DNA of 64,000 nt from Ignavibacteriales bacterium (GCA_026390795.1 JAPLFG010000002.1:186001-250000), one strand, 5' to 3'; shown: positions 52,471-61,870, counted from the first letter of the stretch. Translations and numbers: made by a program. The notes: a model not told the origin generated them from the sequence alone.

Positions 52471-53793
52471 ATGGAAGCTAATACTCAGAATGAAATATTA
52501 GATTCATTGGCTGAAGGAATTTTCACCGTTGACAAAAATTTCAAAATTAATTTCTTCAATCGAGCTGCCGAAAGGATATTAGGAATTGAGAAAGAAAATG
52601 TAATAGGTAAAACATGTAAGACTGTTTTTAATACGTTACTCTGTTCCACTGACTGCCCTATAGCCAAAACTTTACAATCCGGAAAAAGCGTATTTAATCT
52701 TGAGACAAAATTTTCATGTGTTAATGGAAAAACAATTCCTCTTAAGATGAACGCTGCAGTCCTAAAAAATAATTTAGATGAGCCGGTAGGCGGTGTGGTT
52801 TCATTTCTTGACGCATCTTTACTGATTGATATAGAAAAATTTCTTGCTACTACAAATTTTTATGGAATTGTTGGTCATAGTAAAAGCATGATAGATATAT
52901 TTAATCTGATTAATGAGATTGCGGATACTGATGTAAGTGTATTGATTCAAGGAGAAACCGGAACGGGCAAAGAAATGATTGCAAATGCAATTCAAAGTAC
53001 CAGCCGCCGCAAGAATGAGAAATTCATAAAGGTTAATTGTGCTGTTATTCCTCACAACATGCTGGCAAGTGAATTATTCGGGCATGTAAAAGGTGCTTTC
53101 ACAGATGCTGTAAAAGATCGAATTGGGAGATTTGAATTGGCCGATAAGGGGACAATTTTTTTAGATGAAATAGCTGAAATGCCTCTTCAGATGCAGACAC
53201 AATTGCTTAGAGTCATTCAAGAAGGAACATTTGAAAGATTGGGAGAATCCGTTACAAAGAAAGTTGATGTAAGAATTATTGCCGCAACAAATTCCAACAT
53301 AAAAAATGCAATCAGTAGTGGGAAATTTAGAGAAGATCTTTTTTTTAGACTAAATGTAATACCTGTAGAAATTCCCCCATTGAGAGAAAGAAAAGATGAT
53401 ATTTTGTTTTTAGTAAAGCACTTCATTAAAAAGTACAATATTATTTATAATAAAAAAATTCACGAAATAGAAGAAGAGGCATTAGACTCAATAATGAATT
53501 ATGAATATCCGGGGAATGTGCGCGAACTTGAGAGTATTATTGAGTACGGAGTAATTAGGGCAAAAAAAGAAAATGCTATCTGTCGTTGTTGTTTGCCTCC
53601 GACAGTTAGACAAAGTAATGATACTAACTGTGGTGGTAAAACAAAGAGATCACTCAGTAAAATTGACAACGATGACTTAATCCAACTTTTAAAAGATAAT
53701 AGATGGAATAAAACTGCAGTTGCAAAAATTCTTGGTGTAGATCGATCAACTCTCTGGCGTTACCTTAAGAATGATGGCCCGAACAATAACTAA
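52471..53793 (+). CDS. Sigma-54-dependent transcriptional activator, PAS-AAA+-Fis
   Basis: The protein has 440 residues. The PAS domain (about 5-115) carries a Cys triad C49-x8-C58-x3-C62 (ending CSTDCP), a feature of PAS sensors in some activators, possibly redox-sensing. The AAA+ domain has Walker A GETGTGKE at 161-168, the sigma-54 contact loop GAFTDA at 208-213 (consensus GAFTGA), Walker B GTIFLDEIAE at 227-236 and FFRLNVIPVEIPPLRERKDDI. CRCCLPP links to a Fis-type HTH (LIQLLKDNRWNKTAVAKILGVDRSTLWRYLK). Palindromes and a -24/-12 promoter directly downstream point to the cytochrome genes as its target. Confidence 0.95.
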   Translation: MEANTQNEILDSLAEGIFTVDKNFKINFFNRAAERILGIEKENVIGKTCKTVFNTLLCSTDCPIAKTLQSGKSVFNLETKFSCVNGKTIPLKMNAAVLKNNLDEPVGGVVSFLDASLLIDIEKFLATTNFYGIVGHSKSMIDIFNLINEIADTDVSVLIQGETGTGKEMIANAIQSTSRRKNEKFIKVNCAVIPHNMLASELFGHVKGAFTDAVKDRIGRFELADKGTIFLDEIAEMPLQMQTQLLRVIQEGTFERLGESVTKKVDVRIIAATNSNIKNAISSGKFREDLFFRLNVIPVEIPPLRERKDDILFLVKHFIKKYNIIYNKKIHEIEEEALDSIMNYEYPGNVRELESIIEYGVIRAKKENAICRCCLPPTVRQSNDTNCGGKTKRSLSKIDNDDLIQLLKDNRWNKTAVAKILGVDRSTLWRYLKNDGPNNN

Positions 53794-53795
53794 AG

Positions 53796-53810
53796 TGTTG
53801 CATTGCAACA
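53796..53810. promoter_or_regulatory. Upstream activator palindrome 1
   Basis: TGTTGCATTGCAACA is a perfect palindrome about a central T, two bases after the activator's stop. It shares the TGTTGCA...TGCAACA halves with the second site. Confidence 0.75.
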
Positions 53811-53858
53811 ATATGTTTTAAGTCTTCAAATCATTTGATTATAATACCTTACGAGAAA

Positions 53859-53879
53859 GTGTTGCATCCAGTGCAACAC
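53859..53879. promoter_or_regulatory. Upstream activator palindrome 2
   Basis: GTGTTGCA-N5-TGCAACAC, perfect 8-bp half-sites, centred 66 bases from site 1 and about 92 bases upstream of the -12 element, normal distances for sigma-54 enhancers. Confidence 0.75.
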
Positions 53880-53946
53880 ATAATTCTATGAACACTATAA
53901 ACCTTTCGTTTATCAACTCAATAATTGGTTATTACCAAGTGATTCG

Positions 53947-53962
53947 TGGCAAGTAATTTGCC
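53947..53962 (+). promoter_or_regulatory. Sigma-54 promoter of the TPR-cytochrome operon
   Basis: TGGCAAGTAATTTGCC matches TGGCA(C)-N5-TTGC with exact spacing; GG of the -24 and GC of the -12 are present. The predicted transcript start is about 53973, one base before the ATG of the next gene. Confidence 0.8.
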
Positions 53963-53973
53963 TTTCTAAAAGT

Positions 53974-54438
53974 ATGAGCGAAATGCTAGGTAATTATCAT
54001 TTTCTTAACGGCAATTATTCTTTTGCACTTCAAGAATTGGAAAATTCTTACAAGAAATTCCCAAATAACCTATGCGCAAAAAAGAGATTGATTATTTGTT
54101 ATACGCAAACCAAGAATATTGACAAAGCTCTTGATCTTTTTACTTCTTTGATCAAAGAAAATATTGACTGCATTATTGATACTAAACCGGAAGAAGAAGA
54201 CTGCCCATGTGCTGATCTTGTAGTTAAAATTGAAAGCGGGAAAGCTGAAAGATATAATCAATATGAATTATTTATTGAATTAGGTATACTCTGGCTCTAC
54301 TGCGATATTAACCAATCTCTAAGCTATTTTACAAAAGCCTATCAAGTAAATCAAAATGAAATGCGTTTAGAACAAATCATTCAAATACTAACTTCAAAAA
54401 TAAACGAACAACATCAAGGAGAGAGAAATGGCAAATGA
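53974..54438 (+). CDS. TPR-like protein co-transcribed with the cytochrome
   Basis: The protein has 154 residues. Repeating helical pairs (GNYHFLNGNYSFALQELENSYKKFPNNLCAKKRLIICY, TKNIDKALDLFTSLIKEN, ELFIELGILWLYCDINQSLSYFTKAY) look like three TPR units. A Cys cluster lies at EEDCPCADLV. There is no signal peptide. No ribosome site precedes ATG 53974, and the predicted sigma-54 transcript would start one base before it, so translation may be leaderless or begin at ATG 53983. It overlaps the cytochrome gene by 11 bases. It may help assembly of the cytochrome. Confidence 0.75.
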   Translation: MSEMLGNYHFLNGNYSFALQELENSYKKFPNNLCAKKRLIICYTQTKNIDKALDLFTSLIKENIDCIIDTKPEEEDCPCADLVVKIESGKAERYNQYELFIELGILWLYCDINQSLSYFTKAYQVNQNEMRLEQIIQILTSKINEQHQGERNGK

Positions 54439-55549
54439 AATTACAAGAAAAGATTTTTTGACGAATTCGTCAAAGTACGCTGTTGGTGCAGTAATCGGAG
54501 TTGCCGGCTTAGATATTTTAGCCGGCGGAAAAATTTTAGCAAATGATAAAGCAACAACATGGCCTTGGCCATATTTGGCTTTAGATCCGGAATATGTAAG
54601 ACTAAAAGCGCATCACTTATATTATTCTGATAAAGATTGTTGCGCAGGTGTATTCGGTGCTTTTACGGAAGCGCTGAAAGAGAAAATGCCTGATCCATGG
54701 GCTAATATGCCGATGGAAGTGATGCTTTTTGGACGGGGCGGCGGAAATGGTTGGGGTACATTATGTGGTGCTGTCAATGGAGCTGCTGCAATAATCAGTC
54801 TTGTAACATCAAAAGCTGATTCGGGTGCATTGATAAATGAAATTTGGGGATGGGCTGCTGCTGCGGAAATGCCTACTCAAAAAGCGAATCAAACAGCAAT
54901 TGACGGTAAATATCAGGACAAAAAATATAATAACGCTTTAGTCGGAACTGTCAGCGGTAGCGTTCTGTGCCATGCATCCGTAAGTCAATGGTGTACAATT
55001 GCAAAGAAAAAAGTTGGTGATACGGAAAGAAAAGAAAGATGTGCGCGACTTGCAGGCGATATTACAGCAAAAACTGCCGAACTTTTAAATGCTAAACTTG
55101 CTAAGACATTTGTTTCAACTTTTGTAACCGATCCTAAAGTTGCACAGTGCCAATCATGTCACGGCGCAGCTCTTTTTAACGATGTTAATACACAAATGAA
55201 TTGCGTACAATGCCACGGAAATGAGCATGGGGCAATAACTTCTGTTACACATGAATCGCAAATTCCTGCTAATTATCAATTATCCCAGAACTATCCGAAT
55301 CCGTTTAACCCTAGTACAACTCTCCGATTTTCTCTTCCGCAGAATGATAAAGTTCATTTGGCTATCTATGATATAAAAGGAAGTGTTATTAAAACAATCG
55401 TAGATCATGAATCATTTAATAATGGTACCTTTCAAGCAGTATGGGATGGTACAAATGAACTTGGCAGCAGAGTTGCCAGTGGTGTTTACTTTGCAAGGAT
55501 GCAAGCCGGACAATATATTCAGACAATAAAAATGAATCTTCTTAAGTAA
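54428..55549 (+). CDS. Split-Soret-type dihaem cytochrome c with T9SS sorting domain
   Basis: The protein has 373 residues. The N-terminal export signal has a Tat-like TRKDFL followed by a hydrophobic stretch (RK, not RR). The body matches the split-Soret cytochrome / C_GCAxxG_C_C type: CCAGVFGAF at 71-79, GTLCGAVNGAA near 110, CHASVSQWC near 181-189. Two haem motifs follow, CQSCH (241-245) and CVQCH (259-263). From about 283 a T9SS sorting domain begins, NYPNPFNPST...VASGVYFARMQAG...KMNLLK. The combination implies a cytochrome exported to the cell surface. AAGGAG precedes the ATG. Confidence 0.9.
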   Translation: MANEITRKDFLTNSSKYAVGAVIGVAGLDILAGGKILANDKATTWPWPYLALDPEYVRLKAHHLYYSDKDCCAGVFGAFTEALKEKMPDPWANMPMEVMLFGRGGGNGWGTLCGAVNGAAAIISLVTSKADSGALINEIWGWAAAAEMPTQKANQTAIDGKYQDKKYNNALVGTVSGSVLCHASVSQWCTIAKKKVGDTERKERCARLAGDITAKTAELLNAKLAKTFVSTFVTDPKVAQCQSCHGAALFNDVNTQMNCVQCHGNEHGAITSVTHESQIPANYQLSQNYPNPFNPSTTLRFSLPQNDKVHLAIYDIKGSVIKTIVDHESFNNGTFQAVWDGTNELGSRVASGVYFARMQAGQYIQTIKMNLLK

Positions 55550-55578
55550 AATTGTTTATAAATTTTACTCCTCTTTTG

Positions 55579-55609
55579 AAAACCGCCCTTGTGATTTCGG
55601 GGCGGTTTT
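55579..55609. terminator. Bidirectional terminator between cytochrome operon and hybrid kinase
   Basis: AAAACCGCCC (55579-55588) pairs with GGGCGGTTTT (55600-55609); T-run on the plus side, A-run on the left serving the minus strand. Genes on both sides converge here. Confidence 0.85.
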
Positions 55610-55617
55610 ATTAATAA

Positions 55618-58600
55618 TTAATTTTCTGTGAAGATTGGCAAGGTAAAAGAAAATTTACTTCCTTTTCCAAATTCACTTTCAACCCAAATTTTTCCGCCGT
55701 TTCTTTCAATAAAATCTTTGCAGAGAATTAATCCCAACCCGGTACCGGATTCGCTCTTCGTCCCTTGTGTTGAAAATGGCTTATCAATTTTGAAAAGTTT
55801 TTCAATGTTTCCCGGTTCAATGCCAATACCATTATCAACTATACTGATTTCTACAAATTGATTATCAACCGCATTAGCTGAAATATCAATTTTACCGTTT
55901 TCATTTGTAAATTTAATGGCATTGGTCAATAAATTTCTAAGCACAGTTTCGAGCATATTCCTATCAGCTATGATAAATATCTCATCGCTTACATTGTGGC
56001 AAAGTGTAATATTCTTTAGAGACGAACTGTTCTTAGTTAACCCGATTGTAGCAAGTATAATCTCGGAGAGCTGAATTTTCTCTGGCATAAATTCTATTTG
56101 ACCCATCTGATTTCTGGACCAGAGCAATAAATTCTCAAGGAGAAGATAAGCTCTATTTGATGTATTCAGAATCCCCTGTAAGAATGTTATTCTTTCTTCT
56201 TCAGGCATATTTTCACGCTCACTCATCATGATCTTTAGAGCACTATTTATTGAATGAAACGGATTTTTAAGGTCATGTGAAATAATCGAGAAGAATTTAT
56301 CTTTAGTTGCGCTGATGGCTTTAAGTTCTTCCATATATCTTTGGAGCTGTGCCTCGGATTCTTTTCGTTCAGTTATATCCTGAACTGCACCGATAGCTCC
56401 GTTTACAACTCCTATTTCATCAAAAGTAGGTGCCCCGGTAAGGCTTAAATAACGCATTGAGTTGTCACGAACTTTGACCCGGAACTCAACTCCTTTTTCC
56501 TTCTCTCCGTTGAATTGTTTTTCAATCGATTCTTTGAAACGATTTCTATCATCTTGGTGGATCAGTTCTAATATTGAATTCAAAGATGGTTCAAATACCC
56601 CTGGAGTAACATCGAAAACATTGTACGTCTCATCTGACCAGGAGACCTTATCATTTTCTATAACGGCATTCCAGCTCCCAATATGTGCTATTCTCTGTGC
56701 CTCGGAAAGAATGTTCTGCTTCTCTTGTAAAGTCTTTTCAATTTGCTTTCGTTGAAGAGAAATTCCAATCTGTCCCGAAATAAATTCTAAAATTTCAATG
56801 CTTTTGGAGTCGAATGCATTCGGGTCATAATAATCTTGCAGTACAATTGCACCTATTACTTTCCCGTCTACCTTTAATGGAACTCCGATCCATATTTCCG
56901 ATGGAGTCCCAATCATCTCTATGAGCCCAGCCTTGACCATTGCTAATACGTCGTCTCTGGTCGCAATAATTGATCTCTTATTTTTCGTAACAAGACCGGT
57001 TACAGATTTTTCTGCGGGCCACGTAGCTATCTCATCCTTCTCATCTTTAGCATAAGGTGTCCAAAGCATATCAGTCGCTTCATCATAGAAAGCAATATAA
57101 AAATTAGTTGTATCCATCAGAGTTCCTAATTGATCTCTGGTGATACTTATTAACTCTTCAACATTTTTTGTAGTTGTAACTGCTGCCGTAACGTTGTAAA
57201 TAACTTTTTGTATTGCTTCATCGCGTTTCCGCTCCGATATATCCCGGTGAATTCCTAGAAAACCAATGATCTCGCCCTTATCATTCATTATCGGATTATT
57301 CGAACCCTCAACCGTTATTACCCGCCCGTCCTTTCTTTTGTTCTTTATTTCTCCTATTACCGCTTGGTTTGATAATAACCTCGACCAGAATTCTTCATAA
57401 ACGCTTGGTGGTATAAGTCCAGATTTTAAAATGCTTGGTGTTTTTCCAATTATTTCGTTGGGACTAAAACCATAAACTTTCTCGAATGAACTGTTGGCGT
57501 ACTCAATTTCTCCTTTTTCATTGGTGATAAATATTGCATCTTCAGAACGCTCAATGCTCATCTTGAATTTTCTTAATCCTTCTTCCATCATTTTTCGTTC
57601 CGATATATCAATTACGGTCGAAAGTAAACATGCTTCACCTTTTATATTAATAATTGCACTTGAAATGATTGTTGTTATGATTTTCCCGGATTTTATTCTG
57701 AACCGACATTCTCGCCCCGATATGTTTCCGTCTCTCATTAATTCTTCTGTTATGCTGTCTCGTTCTTGAGGATTTTCAAACAGTCCTAATTTTTTGGAAC
57801 TATTGCCGATTACTTCATCGCGCGAGTAACCCGAGATTTTTAAAAATGTATCATTAACATCGATATAAATTCCATCTTTCATAGTTGTGAGGGAAATCAA
57901 AGACGAACTGTTATGAAAAGCTGCGGCAAAAATTTGTTCAGATTCTTTTAATTGTTCCTCTGCCAGTTTACGTTTTGTAATATCTTCATGTTGAATAACT
58001 ACGTAGAGAAGATTCCCTTCACCATCTACTATCGGCGCTGCGGTATTGGAATACCATTTCTTTTTTCTTTCTTTCACTTCTATATTTTGAGAATCTGCAG
58101 CTATACCAATATCAAAATAGATTTCCCATTGTTCAATTCTGTGCTCATCAAAAACTCTGCGCAAAATTTTATCAATCCCGTTCCTTTTTATCTCGGCATC
58201 TTCAAAGATGTTATAAATGTGACCTTCGATATGTTCCGGTTCAACCCCGAATAGTTCTGTAAGTTTAGGATTAATGCGTAGGCACCAGCCGTCTTTATCT
58301 AATATCTGAGTACTTGTGGCGGATTGCAGATACATTTGTTCAAAAAATCTTTTTTGATTCTCAAGTTCCATTTCAATTTTTGTGCGTTCGGTTATATCAA
58401 TCGTATAACCAGCCAAATATTTTGGTTCTCCATCAATAAAGATTGGAAACTTAATTGAAGAATATGTTCGACCGTCTAATTCTTCAATAAACTCTCGATA
58501 ATTTCCTTCGCTTAAAATTCGTTTATCATCCTCTATCATTTTTTTAGAGAGTTCGGAGGGGAACAACTCATCCATAGTTTTTCCTAATATCTCATCCAAA

Positions 58601-60648
58601 GGACGGTTCAGCATTTTTTCATAATTGTCGCTTAAATAATTCGGTTTGATGTCGCTATCTTTTATAAATACATAGAGAGGATTATATTTAATGAACAATC
58701 TGAATATTTCATTTATCTCGAATAATTGCTCTTCAGTTTTTTTGCGGTTTGATATATCCGTGTGTGTGCCGATCATTCTTAGCGGTTTGCCGCTTTCGTT
58801 ATAGCTTAAGATTTTACCTTGGTCGAGGATCCATTTATAAGATCCGTCCTTACATTTTACTCTATGTTCAGAGATATAGACTTGGCTAATACCGCTGACA
58901 TGTTTTTCTACTTCCTTCATTACATAAGGTAGATCATCCGGATGAACTAAATTAGTCCAAGCATTTAAATTATTCTCAATTTCTTTCTCTTCATATCCAA
59001 GCATCTGTTTCCAAAGAGGGGAGTAATAAACTTCGTCTGAAACCAAATTCCAATCCCACAGTCCTTGGTTATTTCCTTCAATAGCTGATTTCCATCGCTG
59101 TTCACTTTCAAGTAATAATTGTTCAACCTTTTTGCGCTCGGTTATATCTCTAACAGAGGCCAGATGTACTTTGCGGTTCACAAAATCAAAAGAACTGCGG
59201 GCAATTTCGGCGGGAAAAGCGGTACCATCTTTTCTCTTATTTATTCGAATTTCTAAATGTCTTTTTGAATCATTACTGGCGTTAAACATTTTAGTATTTC
59301 TAGGCTCAGCGGAAAGATCGATATCCGAAAGCATAAGCAATTCATCATGGCTATATCCGTAAAGAGCAGATGCTGCTTTATTTGCTTCAAGTATTTTTCC
59401 GGTTTCGGTTTCAATTAAAAAGAGTGCATCCAAATCTGATTCAAAGAGCTGTCTATACTTCTCTTCATTTTCTTGAATAACCAATTCATGTTTTTTAATG
59501 TTGGTGATATTTCTGCTTATCCCTATAATTCCGTTCACTTTTCCTTCGTGACCTAAAACCGGAATCTTATTTGTAATGTAGAATTCATTCTCTAATGTTT
59601 CTTGGTTTACTCTTACTTCTTCTTTGTTATAAATTGCTTTTCCGGTTTTAAGAAGCTCAAGTTCTTCATTCCAAAATTCTTGTGCTAATTCTTCTGGGAA
59701 GAAATCAAATGGATTTTTCCCAATTACTTCTGATTGTGTGAGAGCGCCCATAGAGCGGAGGTGCGCTGCATTATTAAGCAAGTATAAGCTTCCAGAATCT
59801 TTGAAAAATATCTGGTCGGGAATGTTATCTATCAATAATCTTAAAAGGTTGCGTTCGTATTTAACGGCATCTTCCGCAATTTTATGAAGGGTAATATCTT
59901 TTATAACTCCGAAAACAACATTTTCTTTTTTATCATATTCAGCAGTTGAATGGATGTCAACAATTTCACCGCTGTCTGCTTTCTTGATTTTAAATTTAAC
60001 ATTGTATTGCACATCGTGATCGATCAAATTTTGGAGAGCGGTATTAAGCTCTTCCCGGTATTCTGGCAGAACCAATTTTTGAATATCAGATATTTTCAAT
60101 TTCAGATTACCAAAGCCATAGACTCTTAACGCACCTTCGGAAGCGATGACTGTTCCGCTTTTTAAGTGCAGTTCCCAATTACCAGCTTGCGAAATAAATT
60201 CGGCACGTTTCAATCTGGTCTGGCTTTTCAAAAGATCTTCTTCTTTTGCTTTTAGCGCTTTATTCGCGTTGAAAAGTTTAAATGCCATATTAATGGAAGC
60301 TAACAGTACAACGTCTTTTGAATCTTTTACAACGTATCCATACGATGTTATCTTCTCGGTTTTTTCAACAACTTCTTTTTCTGTATGGGAAGAAAGAAAT
60401 AGTAGAGGAATATCATTCATGCGTAAAATTTCACGGGCGGCTTCGGTTCCATCGATTCCACTGCCAAGGTTGATATCCATTAGGATAAGATCAATCTCGT
60501 CTTTTTGTGCATTAATAAATTCGATCGCTTTTTCACCGGTAGAGGTGTGGATGATTTTGTAACCCGCTTTACTTAGCCACCGAGTCTCAGTCATAGCAAG
60601 TAGTTCGTCGTCCTCAACTAATAAAAGTGTTTTCAGATTTTTGACCAA
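55618..60648 (-). CDS. Giant multi-PAS sensor histidine kinase with N-terminal receiver
   Basis: The protein has 1676 residues and no evident membrane segment. Residues 1-125 are a receiver (acceptor D58 in LILMDINLG). About eight PAS/PAC modules follow, each ending in an ISERK/ITERK-like motif, with a GAF domain about 1180-1330 (VTGLVTKNKRSIIATRDDV, WIGVPLKVDGKVIGAIVLQDY). The HisKA domain has H1458 in FSIISHDLKNPFHSIN; the HATPase has LLTNAIKFTNENG, VDNGIGI and GTGLGLILCKDFIERNGG. The receiver-first layout suggests input from another kinase. No cognate regulator is adjacent on its strand. Confidence 0.92.
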   Translation of the reverse strand: MVKNLKTLLLVEDDELLAMTETRWLSKAGYKIIHTSTGEKAIEFINAQKDEIDLILMDINLGSGIDGTEAAREILRMNDIPLLFLSSHTEKEVVEKTEKITSYGYVVKDSKDVVLLASINMAFKLFNANKALKAKEEDLLKSQTRLKRAEFISQAGNWELHLKSGTVIASEGALRVYGFGNLKLKISDIQKLVLPEYREELNTALQNLIDHDVQYNVKFKIKKADSGEIVDIHSTAEYDKKENVVFGVIKDITLHKIAEDAVKYERNLLRLLIDNIPDQIFFKDSGSLYLLNNAAHLRSMGALTQSEVIGKNPFDFFPEELAQEFWNEELELLKTGKAIYNKEEVRVNQETLENEFYITNKIPVLGHEGKVNGIIGISRNITNIKKHELVIQENEEKYRQLFESDLDALFLIETETGKILEANKAASALYGYSHDELLMLSDIDLSAEPRNTKMFNASNDSKRHLEIRINKRKDGTAFPAEIARSSFDFVNRKVHLASVRDITERKKVEQLLLESEQRWKSAIEGNNQGLWDWNLVSDEVYYSPLWKQMLGYEEKEIENNLNAWTNLVHPDDLPYVMKEVEKHVSGISQVYISEHRVKCKDGSYKWILDQGKILSYNESGKPLRMIGTHTDISNRKKTEEQLFEINEIFRLFIKYNPLYVFIKDSDIKPNYLSDNYEKMLNRPLDEILGKTMDELFPSELSKKMIEDDKRILSEGNYREFIEELDGRTYSSIKFPIFIDGEPKYLAGYTIDITERTKIEMELENQKRFFEQMYLQSATSTQILDKDGWCLRINPKLTELFGVEPEHIEGHIYNIFEDAEIKRNGIDKILRRVFDEHRIEQWEIYFDIGIAADSQNIEVKERKKKWYSNTAAPIVDGEGNLLYVVIQHEDITKRKLAEEQLKESEQIFAAAFHNSSSLISLTTMKDGIYIDVNDTFLKISGYSRDEVIGNSSKKLGLFENPQERDSITEELMRDGNISGRECRFRIKSGKIITTIISSAIINIKGEACLLSTVIDISERKMMEEGLRKFKMSIERSEDAIFITNEKGEIEYANSSFEKVYGFSPNEIIGKTPSILKSGLIPPSVYEEFWSRLLSNQAVIGEIKNKRKDGRVITVEGSNNPIMNDKGEIIGFLGIHRDISERKRDEAIQKVIYNVTAAVTTTKNVEELISITRDQLGTLMDTTNFYIAFYDEATDMLWTPYAKDEKDEIATWPAEKSVTGLVTKNKRSIIATRDDVLAMVKAGLIEMIGTPSEIWIGVPLKVDGKVIGAIVLQDYYDPNAFDSKSIEILEFISGQIGISLQRKQIEKTLQEKQNILSEAQRIAHIGSWNAVIENDKVSWSDETYNVFDVTPGVFEPSLNSILELIHQDDRNRFKESIEKQFNGEKEKGVEFRVKVRDNSMRYLSLTGAPTFDEIGVVNGAIGAVQDITERKESEAQLQRYMEELKAISATKDKFFSIISHDLKNPFHSINSALKIMMSERENMPEEERITFLQGILNTSNRAYLLLENLLLWSRNQMGQIEFMPEKIQLSEIILATIGLTKNSSSLKNITLCHNVSDEIFIIADRNMLETVLRNLLTNAIKFTNENGKIDISANAVDNQFVEISIVDNGIGIEPGNIEKLFKIDKPFSTQGTKSESGTGLGLILCKDFIERNGGKIWVESEFGKGSKFSFTLPIFTEN

Positions 60649-60898
60649 ATAATCCTCGGATAGAATATGACGATGTATTATCGAACTGAAAATAAATTAT
60701 TTTATTTCTTAAATGAAAAATTATTTATTAAGAGGATAAACCATCCGGTCTTTGTCTATGTGCAATAATGATGTGATCTTAATCGGACTGAAAACTCTTG
60801 AAATTGACTCGCTTATCGATTATTTTTACCAAAACAATTTCGGTCATATCGACCAATCAATATGAACTCAAGAGCGACCTTGATTATATAGGATTTTA

Positions 60899-61870
60899 AT
60901 GAAAAAAATACTTTCGTTTTTCTTCTTATTTGTCTCGGCAACAATTTACTATGCACAAAGTCCTTGTTCCGGCACACCCACAATAACATATGCTGGTAAG
61001 ACTTACAATACAATACAAGTAGGGAATCAATGCTGGTTGAAAGAAAATATAGATATTGGTAACATGATAAACGGCAATCAAAGCCAGGCTAACAACAATG
61101 TAATAGAAAAATATTGTTATCAAGATGATCTTTCAAATTGTGAGAAGTATGGCGGGTTATATTCTTGGAATGAAGCAATGAAGTATACATCAAGCGGAAA
61201 CAAAGTACAGGGCATTTGTCCTGGCGGATGGCATTTACCGACTTTGGATGAATTAACGGAATTGAGATCTGCGGTTAATAATGACGGCAACTCATTAAAA
61301 GAAATCGGTCAGGGTCAAGGAATTGGTATCGGTGCCGGAACTAATACAAGCGGTTTTTCGGCACTGCTTTCAGGCAGTCGCGGCTTTAACGGTCAATCAT
61401 ATTACTTCAGTCATTTGAGAGTTTATATCTGGCTCTGGAGTTCAACTGATTACAATTCAACTTATACTAATGTTCTTGAGTTGGGATATAGTGATAGCAA
61501 TATTCTTCTCTATTTAAATGGTAAGGAAGCAGCTTTTAGCGTACGTTGTCTTAAGGGAGACGGCATCACTTCTGTCTCGGATGATCTAAACAAAAAAGAA
61601 ATTCCTACCAACTATTCAATTTCGCAAAATTATCCTAATCCATTTAATCCAAGTACAAAAATAAAATATCAAATTTCTACTTCAGGGAAAGTTTCATTAA
61701 ATGTATTTGATCTGCTTGGAAACAAAATTGCGACTTTAGTAAATGACTTTAGATCGCCCGGCAGTTATACGGTAGATTTTGACGGGGAAAATATTCCGAG
61801 CGGAATTTATTTTTATAGAATTCAGGTTAATGAATATACAGAAGCTAAAAAAATGATTCTGATAAAATAA
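60899..61870 (+). CDS. T9SS-sorted FISUMP-domain surface protein
   Basis: The protein has 323 residues: signal peptide (MKKILSFFFLFVSATIYYAQS), then a Fibrobacter major paralogous (FISUMP) domain about 25-225: YAGKTYNTIQVGNQCWLKENI, YGGLYSWNEAMKY, GICPGGWHLPTLDELTEL, LWSSTDYNS, SVRCLKG. A T9SS C-terminal sorting domain begins NYPNPFNPSTKIKYQI and ends AKKMILIK. It is a cell-surface or secreted protein of unknown binding role. The 250 bases upstream (60649-60898) show no gene. Confidence 0.88.
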   Translation: MKKILSFFFLFVSATIYYAQSPCSGTPTITYAGKTYNTIQVGNQCWLKENIDIGNMINGNQSQANNNVIEKYCYQDDLSNCEKYGGLYSWNEAMKYTSSGNKVQGICPGGWHLPTLDELTELRSAVNNDGNSLKEIGQGQGIGIGAGTNTSGFSALLSGSRGFNGQSYYFSHLRVYIWLWSSTDYNSTYTNVLELGYSDSNILLYLNGKEAAFSVRCLKGDGITSVSDDLNKKEIPTNYSISQNYPNPFNPSTKIKYQISTSGKVSLNVFDLLGNKIATLVNDFRSPGSYTVDFDGENIPSGIYFYRIQVNEYTEAKKMILIK

